From Lutraria lutraria (Eukaryota > Mollusca > Bivalvia > Venerida > Mactridae): 64,000 nucleotides of DNA. Location: positions 3,792,001 through 3,856,000 of the forward strand of contig OZ026845.1 in assembly GCA_964023205.1 (NCBI GenBank), in the 5' to 3' direction. A model generated the notes under the pieces. It was not told the DNA's origin. It saw only the letters and a list, made by a program, of their open reading frames with translations, and ran no database searches. The position numbers were made by a program, and so were the translations under genes. Positions 38,401 through 49,449 of the stretch are shown here, in pieces; position 1 is the first letter of the stretch, and every line of letters starts with the position of its first letter.

Positions 38401-38696
38401 ACTGACGAAAGTATCAGGACTCATTGAAGAAATATTTGTACCGAATATCGAACCTAATCCTAAATCTATAGGACTCCCTGACATATCGGGGGTGACTGGA
38501 GTTCCTTGTGATATAGCAAAACCATTTTCCCAAGGAGCAGTAGAAATCGAACCCGAAGCCCCACTTGGCCATGGATCGCTAAAACCAGCGGGCAACCCAA
38601 CCTGACTTCCGGACGAATCGTTAAATCCGCTCCACAGGTCCGTGATTGATGTTTCAAACGCAATGTTATTGTTTAGCATATCAGATGCATGGTGAC
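35402..38696 (-). pseudogene. Gene B exon 2: family member with frameshifts
   Basis: The frame from exon 1 (40023-40095) is open for about 780 codons to a stop at 36424. It covers a unique start (GHHASDMLNNNIAFET), then repeats AGLPIETSSGIHHGPADVP and three long units with GSFHIDVKGEHGHTGDKP. Family-like coding continues beyond, in other frames. One G is missing in a GGG run at about 36525 compared with sister repeats. Frames also change near 36295 and 36137. A 35-bp tandem duplication at 35508-35577 shifts the frame again. Past it the sequence reads GTNRGGLLDSLVRTAMG and stops at 35402-35404, matching the tails of D and E. The Arg-rich block (RRGGWRRGGRRWGRRRGG) and Thr patch are kept. This is either a decaying gene or assembly indels. 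If expressed, a tail-less protein results. Confidence 0.75.
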
Positions 38697-40022
38697 CTGA
38701 AACAATCAATGAGTTGTAATAAGACCCGAGGAAAATAGTATGCTTTAAACTTAAATGCGTGATCTTTAATTTCTTGCCCATATTTAAATTAGAAAAGAAG
38801 AATTATAATAAGTAAGCCTATGCAAAAATCATGAAGTCGTGCTCTGATGTGATTTTATTAATGTAAATGAGTACAACAAAGTTATAAGATACTTTGATGA
38901 TCAGGATAATGTAAAACATGAGTCGCAACTGCATGTACATGTACTAAAAATAAGTGCCGCTTTAGAATGTGTCCGAAGTAGGCAGTGCATCAGTCTCGTG
39001 GTCAAGAGAATTTTCTGTTCTCTTTAAAAAAATTCTTTATCATAACAAAGATCAACAACGTTTCTTTTTAATTTTGATAAAGATGAACAAGCTGAGAATG
39101 GTTACAATAATAAATGATGCAATTTAAAACGTTTTCTTTTTGTCTCGTAAGTATTGTTCAATATTTCCCGTTTCAAGAGCTCGGAAGCTTTCCTATCTTC
39201 CAGAACTCTTTATTAAATCTACCAGCGCAGTCACTCTTACTAAAGTTCTTAGACCGCAAAGGGATACATGCATATTTGATTCTATACACAGTCGACCTTT
39301 GTTCACAAATATTTGGACCCTTGTTCGTAAGTGACCCCCCATTGGGGGGGGGGGGGGGGCTCAGGCTTAACTGTATAAAGTAAAAAATCTGTCACGATAG
39401 TGAATGGTTAAAACGCATCCTGTATCATGCTTGATTTAGCGGTATCATACCATTATAGTCGTGTTATAATCTAATGTATAAGATTTTTACATACGTACTA
39501 AATAATATTTTAGCAAATACCCGCCCGAGTATCTAGTGTTACAAAACGTACAAATATTGTCGGAATGAATCCAAATTGAGTGTTTAATCTCACTGAAGAA
39601 CATGCCCAGTTTACTTCCCTCAAATGAAATAAATGGTTAAATGTATTCTTAGACACAAAATACAAGATGATTTGTCATAATTTAACAAGAACTCCACAGA
39701 TGAAAAATGTTGTTTTGTGTTGCTATTGACAAAATCGTGTTTAACACTGTTTCAGCAAATGACAAAACATGGTAATTTTGAACTCTAACATATGAACAAA
39801 CAAATGCACTGCAGTTATTTAACCGAAAAAATCCCTTTTTTAAGTAATCTTGTTAAGCTATGATTCGAATCCAAAGGTATTTACTGCAATGGGATCAATG
39901 GTATCACTTGGAGAGGCGTTTTTAGTATTCACGTATAGAATGTACATTGTAAATCTAACTAATTTCCGTAATTCACCAATCCAAAGATAAATTATATATC
40001 TTTTTATAAAAATCTATCTTAC
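38697..40022 (-). other. Intron of gene B
   Basis: A phase-1 intron (GTAAGAT to ATTGTTTCAG) of 1.3 kb. It contains a G-run of about 18 at 39342-39359 and AT-rich DNA with no coding signal. Confidence 0.7.
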
Positions 40023-40095
40023 CGCGGTGACCCTGTCCAGAAACTCCATTGAAAATCCCAATTAGTAAACTTAAAACTTTACATGTTTCCATCAT
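40023..40095 (-). CDS. Gene B exon 1: signal peptide
   Basis: Twenty-four codons plus one nucleotide (73 nt). The peptide begins MMETCKVLSLLIGIFNGVSG and continues QGHR, with a hydrophobic core and the end VSGQ, like SDGQ in C and E and SSGQ in D. The donor is G|GTAAGAT. Joining to GT of exon 2 gives Gly. The intact exon, intron and first 780 codons mean that the damage in this gene is confined to its 3' part. Confidence 0.8.
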
Positions 40096-40978
40096 AATTC
40101 ATTTAAAGTTTCTAGATAAATATTAATCGTAACAGATTTTATGTTAATCGTAACAGACTTTATGTCGATGGAGTCCCCATGATTTATATTAGAGTTTTAC
40201 ATGTCGTCTGTTTCATTTGAAACAAAAACAAACGTTTTATCATATTAATAGATGTAAATAACGTCACACGATCAATTAATTTGGTGATGTTATTGTTAAA
40301 CGGCCAATTAACAAACCCACATCGTAGTACGTAAACTGTCGGAAGTCATTATGCTTGTATATGTATATATACATTGTATATTATATGATAAATGAGTTTC
40401 GGTCGGTGAGGTCATTTTAGGCCATGAGTTCGTAATTTAACACCATCCCTTCAACGTGCTAGCCCCCGATGCACGAAGTAATGTTGACAAAACAAAGCAT
40501 AACCAATTGTCTGTACGTTTCACAAACTCAAATAATCTGTGAAGTTATGTCTTTATATGTCAGTAACAGATTATAACGTTATATGTAAATTAGGTATATG
40601 TACATGTATACAATAACTTAGGCATTGTTTAAGTTAATTTTGTGTTTGCGACACTACCTAAAATCTCATGATTGAACTCCTGGTTGGTCCCAAAAAAGTG
40701 GTCCGGGAGAAGCCCTGTCACACCGGGAGTACAACCCTGACGATATCAGAATCGTACGGGGCAATCTGGATGGACCTTGTTGATCAGGCTCGATTCTGGG
40801 TGTTTAAAAATGTACTACCGGCTTAATCCTTGAAATTCTGGGGGCTGAACTGAGGCAGGTCCGGCATTATACCCTACTTGTACCGTAATAATATCTAATG
40901 TTCCGGGGTATTTGTTAGCACTCCATGCACAATAGACCTGTGGTAAACCCCTGCTTTAGTTCGGTACTAAGCGATTCT
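40096..40978. other. Spacer between genes C and B
   Basis: Upstream region of gene B, with TATAAAT at 40182-40188 about 90 nt before the start codon. An imperfect direct repeat TTAATCGTAACAGA..TTTATG lies close to the gene. From 40670 the sequence is less AT-rich (GGTCCGGGAGAAGCCCTGTC) and could be an unclassified repeat. Confidence 0.5.
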
Positions 40979-41622
40979 CTATGTATCACAGTATTTAAAA
41001 TGCATTGAAACATGATTCAGTGAAGTTATCGAATTATTTTTTAAAACTGCAACATTAGTCGAGAGATTTGATTGGTTATTTTGATTTTTACCTCTGTTCA
41101 TCCCAGGAGAGCTGTTGATTTGATCATTGAGCATAACAGGCTGGTTCAAATCAACACTTGTTAAATGCGTCCCTAATCCACCACGGTTAATAACCGGTAG
41201 AGGTATACCGAGGACGGAAGCAAAATGGTCACCTCTAGGAATCGGTACATCTGCATGGATATTAGATGGTAATCCTACTGACTGTTCGTTGATTAAAAGA
41301 GGAATTTCAGGCATCATGGGAGCAGCACTTCCACCGTTTCCAACATTGTTTCCGACAGTCAATTGGCTTTCAAACGGTTCGATTTTGGCGCCGTTGTCAA
41401 TTTGTGTGTTGCCTTGGCTTTTTACTGGACGAGATTGCTTTCGTGGCGGTCGTTTGCCTCTTGGACGTCGAGGACGCCGGCCTTTTCGACGTCGAGAACG
41501 TTTTGATCCCGGACCGATCACGCCAGAAGATACGATCGGAGTGATCAGTCCTTGAGACATAAGAGGTGTATTATCGGGCGGTTGCGGTTGTGCAAATTCA
41601 TCTTTTACTACAAGTTCGCCCT
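40979..41622 (-). CDS. Gene C exon 2: truncated paralogue of gene E
   Basis: With exon 1 (42308-42380) this encodes 238 residues. It follows the start of E closely: SQGLITPIVSSGVIGPGSKR, the Arg-rich block RRRKGRRPRRPRGKRP, then one copy of the E module (PSNIHADVPIPRGDHFASV, GGLGTHLTSVDLNQP, GMNRGK). It departs after QNNQSNLSTN into an unrelated tail ending MHFKYCDT and a stop. E has seven modules plus an Arg/Gly block and C-terminal domain, so C lacks about 80 percent. The gene sits in a segmental duplication of E's 5' end. It could be a functional short product or a gene fragment. A possible donor (AGAG|GTAAAA near 41090) was considered, but the same residues are plain coding in E. Confidence 0.7.
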
Positions 41623-42307
41623 CTGAAATAAGGACAAGTTGGTAATTATCTAATCAAATATTGAAAAGTTCAGACATAATCATAATGACAACAAATGAAA
41701 GGGAGGTGAAATCGGAAGCCAAACAAAAAAAGTCAAAATCAAGGTGAAAGCTAACTAGGACTCTTTCTTTTTGTTCATAGCACAAAATACATCACAAAAT
41801 CTGGCTCTATTAAAAATTTTAATCATTAATACCTCAATGCGTGCGCGCTGTATTGGTTATATAAGTGGGAACGCAGTTCGGAGTTTGCGATTAAATGTTT
41901 GTTTAAAATGCGAACTGCGTTCTAGTCAGAAGTAGACAAATCGATAAAAAAGATTCACAATTAGAATTAAATAGTAAAAAAATAATGAAAATGATATACA
42001 ATAATCAAAAAATGAATAGCGGACTGCATACTAGAACGCAGTTCGCGATGCTTTTATTTTTTATTTTTACAGAGCTTGCCGTTTGTAACATGTGGTTTAT
42101 TATCGCCGGTTTCATTTAATGATTGCAAAGCTCAGTCTTGAGATAACGACAGAAAACCTCCATAAAAACCATTAAAAATGGAAAATAAGGACAATAATGT
42201 ACATACACTATTGTTTAACATCTGCTTAGTTATGGCATGACACAAACAATCCGTATATCTATATATATTTATCAAGAAACAAATATTTTTTTTTAAAAAT
42301 AACTCAC
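41623..42307 (-). other. Intron of gene C
   Basis: A phase-1 intron (GTGAGT to TTATTTCAG). Its left 130 bp align with the equivalent intron end of gene E. It also contains three copies of GAACGCAGTTCG in both orientations (41869-42045). Confidence 0.7.
41869..42045. repeat. GAACGCAGTTCG repeats, inverted
   Basis: GAACGCAGTTCG at 41869-41880. Its reverse complement is extended to CGAACTGCGTTCTAGT at 41911-41926, and ACTAGAACGCAGTTCG lies at 42030-42045. The last two form a 16-bp perfect inverted pair about 100 bp apart. Possibly the ends of a tiny fold-back element. Confidence 0.75.
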
Positions 42308-42380
42308 TGTTGGTGTTTTGTCCATCACTACCATGAGAAAAGCATAAAGTCAGACATATTACAAGGTATAATTCCTTCAT
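42308..42380 (-). CDS. Gene C exon 1: signal peptide
   Basis: Seventy-three nt, starting MKELYLVICLTLCFSHGSDG and continuing QNTN. It differs from gene E exon 1 at only a few residues. The donor A|GTGAGT leaves 1 nt that joins AG of exon 2 to give Lys. An upstream in-frame GTG at 42389 is not a start. The Met at 42380 aligns with that of gene E. Confidence 0.8.
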
Positions 42381-42447
42381 GGTTTTCACTTTTCATTGAT
42401 GATAAAATACTCAATGTAATGTCACTAATGTGAAAATATCCACACTG

Positions 42448-42455
42448 TTTTATAT
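42448..42455 (-). promoter_or_regulatory. Probable TATA box of gene C
   Basis: ATATAAAA on the minus strand, about 68 nt upstream of the start codon, within sequence shared with the gene E promoter (CACTAATGTGAAA lies between box and start in both). Gene D has the same string at the same distance. Confidence 0.5.
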
Positions 42456-42604
42456 GTGTAGATTTAAGACGATAGTGTCGTACTTCATCTTAACTGACGT
42501 GTGTTGCTTGCAATGTTTAATGTGGCATGATCAATTTATTCTATGGTGTATACCAATCCATTGTGAACGCCAAATAAAATAAGTTTACGTTTCTGTCGCT
42601 AAGG

Positions 42605-43425
42605 TAAAATCAAAGCTCTGAAGGTACTGCTGTTGTTCGGAACTACAAAGCAGTCAAAAGTGGAATTTCTTTGTAGGGTGAGTTTTTGAATCCTAACGAT
42701 AGTTCGCACATGAATTTCGATGCAGACTTAAGTACTACTAACGCTTTTCTACACCCGCTTTGCAGTTGTTAAAGTTGTTCCCGTTCAATGTGCTTTCAGT
42801 ACTTTGATTTATGATTCCCATCTGATCACAAAAAGTAGTTAAGCAAATAGCATAATATCCTATAGTCTACATTACCTGCCTCTTTGTATACTCAACTTTT
42901 GCAGGATGTTAATATCTCACACATGAAGACACACTCGAAGAAAAAAGTAAACGTTATAAGCATTAGATCAATCGATTACAATTTCCCGATGAACCACTTT
43001 TTTAAATATCTGGTTGACGCACAGTTACCATCGCATCTTCCATGAATTCAATGATGACTTTTATACGTTTACAATAGAAGTTAGGAACCAGACAAATTAG
43101 CATATAAAGCACGAGGATTATGACGTCAGCCTTCCTTGAAATGTGTGTACTGATAGTAAATATTGTAGTAATCCGAGGGACAGGATTGTTTAGATTTTTT
43201 ACGACTGTCTAGTATTGCTCGTTTACGATATTGCATAGCCATCTGATTTTGACTTATATGCACGTAATATTCGAATTTGTATTTATGCCATTGAACTGAA
43301 AAAAATGGAACTATGTTCGTAGGCGGAAGGTTAAATTAATGGAAGCTGTTTGGTATGCAGGTTTTCAATGAAAACTGAGCGATTTTTGAAATATGGTAAT
43401 AACTTTATTGTTCGTACCGAACAAC
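42605..43425 (+). mobile_element. 0.8-kb dispersed element, copy 2 (insertion)
   Basis: Inverted near-identical copy of 29545-30352. The flanks (GTGAACGCCAAATAAAATAA on the left, AACATACAG on the right) are adjacent in the paralogous block upstream of gene E near 51290-51370, with no element between them. So this copy was inserted after, or lost from, the duplicated block. It starts AAAATCAAAGCTCTGAAGG and ends TTGTTCGTACCGAACAA. No protein could be recognised. Confidence 0.75.
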
Positions 43426-45556
43426 AAAAACATACCTCCAACATACAGGGTGGGTCGGCAGAATTTTGTAGTACACTTTAATTTGTAATACATATAAAAA
43501 ATTATTATATATTATTGCACTACACATATTATATATTTTTGTAACACACTTATCAGGTAGTGTACTAATACATTTATTAGATATCATCTTAATACACATA
43601 TTAGATAGTTTCAGATCGGAGATATATAAGTTATATGGCAATATCGACATGAAATAAACTGAGATAAAAAAAAAGCTCAGGGTCGGGTCCAAAATAGTGT
43701 GTAATTACGAGGGACTTCCGGGCCCCTACATACCCTAAACTTTTAATTCAAATGTAAAAATATGCATAGATAATTACAATATAAAACAAACCCCGAGGTG
43801 ATTGAACTCAAATCTTAATTCCTTAATCACGAAGTATTTTTATTGGAAAGATTCATGATTACATGTATATTTGGTCTATTATACCGAGTGTATGAATTAT
43901 GAAAGAATAATATCTTTACTGTTATGATCATAATTAACTAGGGAACATTGAAAGACAATGTATGAGATTTGAGCCTCTGGGATTTATAACCTCGGATTCA
44001 GGCCTGTGCAATCAAGTATCGACATTAAACACTCGAAATAAGGAATTTGACGATACCGGAAGTTGTGTAAATTCATGTTATGTTTCGTTCTGTTCTGAAA
44101 TTGACTCATGTTTACTGTATTTGTACATTGGCAGAATAAAGCGTTACAAAACATGTTTGATAAATACGTGTTGTACTAAAAGACATAAGATTGATCAAAT
44201 ATGATTACATGTATGTTATTCTGAGTTCAGCAAGGAAAGTTCAAATGCTTTTTTCATAGGTGTCCAGTATCGAACTGTCTAAATCATGGTCACTTGATTT
44301 TGAAAGTGAACGACCATAGTATTAAAATGCGTGACTTCATACGCAGACAAAAAGAGATGCTTAGCGTAAGTTTAATCAATCAACGAATTAAAGGGATCAA
44401 TAGATATTAAGAATCAATATCAACATAAAGGCGTTATTGCTAGCTTTTGTGGTTTACATTTGTCAGTTCCGGAAGGTCAAATATATTACACATACCTGTA
44501 CATCCACATACCGCCGCCAGTTACGATACGGGATGAACGCTAACAAACAGCTCGACAAAACATATCGGGCGTATAAGTGTGGATGAGTAAAAACCAATCA
44601 AAATATTATAAAATAAGGTGAGAAATGTAGTCCCTAGTCCAACTGTATGTCTCTTTTTTAAATATTGTAAATTGCGTTTTGGAAGGTGACATGCGTCTTA
44701 GCTTTCTTGATTACTGAAATTCACTGAGGAAGGGGTGTTGTCAAACCCAATGGGCGTATTTATGCTCAGAGCATTAGCTATTGTACATGGATAAATGTAT
44801 ACAGTATGATGCATGTATGTTTTTGCGGGTAAAATAATCAAGCAATGAAGACACTATATTTTTCCCAAAGGTATGATCCGAACTTGAATCAATGGATATA
44901 TTTCTATGTACAACAAACGATGTATATGCTGGCAAAATATGTGATATATATGTACACAGTCAATAACACCAAATAGATATCTGCTCTGTTATCACTTGAA
45001 GCATAAGCTGTTATATAAGCTGTCATAAGCTGTTATATAAGCTGTCATAAGCTGTTATTCAACTTGCAAAAATCAATGTGTTATCCGTTTCATAAAGACA
45101 ACAATTCCCATTGTTTAGACAAGCTGCAAACACAGTTTTAACGTTTGTATTTGTACATATTTGAAAATAATATCAAAATACATATAATGCAAAGCAATCA
45201 TAAAACGTTAACGAAATTGTGCGTGTAGATTCGGTTCATGAACTTGCAGTAATGCTCAAGTCTGTCTCTGATTGCAGTACAATTATTCATAGATAATGTC
45301 TAGCAATGTTGTACATTATTATGATATGGCTTCATAATCCTAATTTATGGCACATGTCCGCAATACACTCGTATATAGATCCTAATTGTACCAGCATGCA
45401 TGATGATTTGTATAGATTTTATCATTCTTGATAGAATCGTGCATTCATACTTCGTATGTTATAAGCACTCCACGCGTTTGTGGGTGAAATCGAAATAAAA
45501 ACGAACTTAGAATAAACACCATGTACAATGTATATGAATGAGGAGCACTTCAACAT
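43426..45556. other. Spacer between genes E and C
   Basis: From 43426 to about 44250 this matches 51360-52380 in blocks (ACACATATTAGATA, TATAAGTTATATG, CATAATTAAC, AAGGAAAGTT), the rest of a segmental duplication. From 44300 on it is AT-rich, with a short tandem ATAAGCTGT repeat at 45001-45056. No gene is supported. Confidence 0.6.
45001..45056. repeat. Short tandem repeat, ATAAGCTGTTAT/ATAAGCTGTC
   Basis: Five consecutive copies of an ATAAGCTGT unit with alternating endings. Confidence 0.9.
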
Positions 45557-48500
45557 TCATCCAAGGAATGCCCCTCCAAACAGTGTAGGTCGTCTACGCA
45601 CTGCACCTCTAGGATATGGTGCTTGCCTGTGACCCCATATTCCACCGGGACGACCGCTGATTACTCTTGCGGCAGTTGCCGTCAGTGAATTTAATAGGCT
45701 TCCACCTGGCGAGCCTCTTCCCATCAGCGCTGAATTGATAAGTTGACCGGCATGGTTAATGAGGTGTTGATTCTGTGTTCGTATTCGATGGATTCCATTT
45801 CTTTGATGTCTTGGAACTGGTATTTTAGTAGTGGTAGATCTTGTCATTATTGGTGTGGTAGTCTCAGTCTGTAATTGATCGTTTTGAAAAGTATTCCTCC
45901 ATCGACGGCGTCGATTCCGTTCCCGGCCCCACCGGCGATTGTTTCTTCGCCGACCTCCTCTGCGTCGACTTCCCCTGCGTCTACCTCCCCTGTGCCAACC
46001 TCCTCTACGCTGATCTTCCCAATGCTGACTATCTGTGCGGTGCACTTCGCGAACATTTTCTTCGTTACCATGACCCCTACCGTTCTGGTGGCTCGCTGAA
46101 GTTGGTTTACCAAGCATATTTGATATTAATTGTTTGGCATCTAATATAGGTGGTGAATGACGAATTCGTCCTGGTCTAGCGAATATATTTCTATTTTGTT
46201 GATCATCGGGTACAACTGGATCGAACATGCGGTTTCCTGGTGCGCCGAAATGTATACCACCGGCTGAGTGGTGACCGTGAGTATTAACATTGACTGGTGC
46301 CCGTTCTTTGCTTTGACCGATGCCAATATTTCTATTTCTATTCCGAACCTGCGAAAAACCACCAAGACCAACATCAACATTACCTCCATGAACGCCAGAT
46401 AGAGCCCGTAATGGCTTTTTAGGATTAGCTCGACCGGAGGCAAATGTTGATACCTGTTCACCTGGTGTAAGCATATTGTTAATATGATTCACAGCACTTC
46501 GTACATTATGTTCTGTCTGGTGCGGTGAGTTCGGTTGTCTACTACGTTCAGAAGAATATTTGCTAGTTAAACTTGGATCTAACACAGAACCATCCCCTCC
46601 ATGGGTTATTTGGTGAATATGAGATTTTTTACCTCTGTTCATCCTTGAACTTCCGTTGATTCGACTCTTACGTATACCAGGCTGGTTCAAAGCAACACTT
46701 TCCAAATGCGACTCCGTCTCTCCAGGATTATTGTCCAGTAGTGGTATATCGTTAAACCAACCAACATTGTCACCACTAGAAACTGGGATATCTACATGGA
46801 CATTAGATGGCGTTCCAACCGGTCGTTTATTAATCAAACCAGCGCCCGACACGATGCCATCATTTCCAAGGAAGATTGGATTTGCGCCATTAGTCGATGG
46901 ATTTGAATGAACATTAGGTTTTTCACCTCTGTTAATCCTAGAAATTCCGTTGATTGGATAATTGTGCATACCAGATAGATTGAAATCAACACTTGTCAGA
47001 TGCGTGCCCGAGTCTCCATGATTCATATCCTGTAGTGGTTTACCGTGGACGGGTCGAAATTGGTTACCACTAGAAACCGGGACACGAATGTTGACGTCAG
47101 GAGATGGTCCAATTGCCGTATTGTCCGTACCTATAGTATCAAGATTGCCAAACGGAGCATCAGTTCTAAGTATTAATCTTGGAAGTGGTGCTGGTTCTAA
47201 CTGCCCTTTCTTAGGGCGTTTCTGTGGTTTGTTTTTAGGACTATGTTGTCTTTTATTTTTAGTGCCTTTTGCGTGTCTGCCCCTCGGACGACGAGCACGT
47301 TGAGACCCAAGAGATAATGAACCAGTTTTCGAGCTAGAATGTTTCTGTAATAAGTTTTCTTTCGATGTGTCACTGGGAGCTCCATTTATTTGATCATTGT
47401 GCATACCAGAAAGATTCAAATCAACACTTGTCAAATGCGTTCCCAAGCCTCCATGATTAAAACCCTGTTGTGATATATCGTGGACGGAGTTAAAGCGGTC
47501 ACCACTAGGACCCGGGACATCAACATGCACATTAGACGGCGTTCCTACTCGCGGTCCATTAATTAAACCTGTACCTAATATGATGCCATCGCTTCCAAGG
47601 GTTATTGCATTTGTGTTATGACTGTTCGTCATAGGAGTTTCGTTGATTGGACGATTTTGTATAACAGGCAGGTTCACATCAATATTTGTCAAATGTATTC
47701 CCCATCCTTCTTGATTGTTATTCTGCATTGTTATATCGTGGACGAAACTAAAATGCTCACCACTAGAAACTGGAACATCTACATTAGACGGCGTTCCTGC
47801 TTGCTGTCCATTAATTAAACCTGTGCCTAACATGATACCATTACTTCCAAGGGGAAGTGCATTTGCGACATTACTCGAGGGATTTGAATGAACATGCGTT
47901 TTTACACCTCTGTCCGTCTTAGGGACTCCGATAATCGGATCACTGTGTCTTCCAGGCTGGTTCAAATCAACACTTGTCAAATGCGTTTCCAACCCTCCAT
48001 GACTATTATCGAGTTGTAATGTATCGTGGACGGAAGGGAAATGGTCACCAGAAATCGGGACATCTACATGGACATTAGCTGGTAGTCCTAGTGACTGTGC
48101 ATCAATTAAACCTGTGTCTAGCACGATGTCACCACTGCCAAGGGAGATTGGACTCGCGCCATTAGTCGTAGGATTTGAATGAACGTGTGTTTTTTCACCT
48201 CTGATCGTCTTAGGAGCTCCAATAATCAGATCATTTTGTCTTCCAGGTTGGTTCAAATCGACACTTGTCAAATGCGTTCCTAATTCTCCATGGTTAATTT
48301 TCGATAGTGTTAAATCTTGAAATGAACCAATATTGTCTCCATTTGAAAAGGGGATATCAACATGGACGTCGGAAGTTGTTCCAGATGCCGTATTGTCTGT
48401 ACCTGTAGGAAGAAGACTGTCGAACGGAACATCAGTTTCATGTATCGAACCTGGGAGTGGTGCTGGTTCTGAATGTCCTTCCTTGGGGCGTTTCTGTGGT

Positions 48501-49449
48501 TTGTTTCTAGGGCGATTTTGTCGTTTATTTTTAGTGCCTTTTGGGCGTCTGCCTCTCGGACGACGAGCACGACGAGACCCAGGACCTAATGAGCCAATTC
48601 TTGAGCTTGAAGTTCTTTGAAATATGTTTCCTTTGGACGTTTCCATCACTTCGGGAGCAATGTTTGCTGTGTCAACTGGAGTTCCATTCGTTTGATCAAT
48701 GTGCATATTAGGCAGATTCAAATCAACATTTGTCAAATGTGTTCCTAACCCTCCATGACTATTAACGAGGTGTGATGTATCGTGGACGGAAGCAAAATGG
48801 TCACCAGAAATCGGGACATCTACATGGACATTAGCTGGTATTCCTACTGACTGTGCATTATTTAAACCTGTGCCCATGTCAGCACTACCATGGGAGATTG
48901 GATTCACCGTTGCGGGAACAGCATTGGCTGTGTCAACTTGGCCGCTATGTAACAATGATTCTCTAGAGGCATCAGCTATCCCATCTTGCCAAATTGGATC
49001 AATGTCTGACAAATTCTTAAGATTAACTGCCTTTATGTTGCTTGGTTCGCCGGGTAATAATGCAACAAGTGGTTTTATTTCTGGAGGTAATTTTTGTTGA
49101 TGGGGTCGTTTGCCTCTTGGACGTCGAGGACGCCGGCCTTTTCGACGTCGAGAACGTTTTGATCCCGGACCGATCCCCCCAGAAGACACAATCGGAGTGA
49201 CCGGTCCTTGAGATATATTTGGTATATTATTTGGATGTTGTGAGATTTCATCGTGCACAATATTGGCTGCAGGATTCAGTTCAATAGCACTGAGCAGTTC
49301 TGGTTGTCCCATGTCTGACACAGCAATGCTAGTCGGTTTTTCAATTCCATCTGGAGATGGTGACTCATCAATGACTGGTGATCTTACCACTTTGTGACTG
49401 AATAATTCCATAAATGAAGGTATTTCGAACCTCCTACGTGGTTTGCCAT
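45557..49449 (-). CDS. Gene E exon 2: large secreted Arg-rich repeat protein
   Basis: With exon 1 (51024-51096) this gives 1321 residues in frame. In order: a short start GKPRRRFEIPSF; a basic block with GPGSKRSRRRKGRRPRRPRG at about 118-142; seven diverged modules (SNVHVDVPISGDHF, SVHD, HGGLGTHLTSVDLNQP, then MHNDQINGxP and NRGxKTHVHSNPSTNGA). Between modules are two more basic blocks, LGPGSRRARRPRGRRPKGTK and a sister copy. Near residues 1172-1210 comes a dense Arg/Gly block (RRGGWHRGGRRRGSRRRGG), then a Thr-rich patch, then a C-terminal part (GGSLLNSLTATAARVISG) ending RRRPTLFGGAFLG. D ends RRPMFGGIFQG in the same way. The signal peptide predicts secretion. The very basic composition suggests binding to acidic polymers, which is inference. 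The Arg runs could also be proprotein-convertase sites. Family not recognised. Confidence 0.87.

Noticed and set aside
41085..41095. Splice donor within gene C (AGAG|GTAAAA) that could lead to further exons
   Set aside because: The same NRGK residues are ordinary coding sequence in every module of gene E, and no matching downstream exon was seen before gene B.
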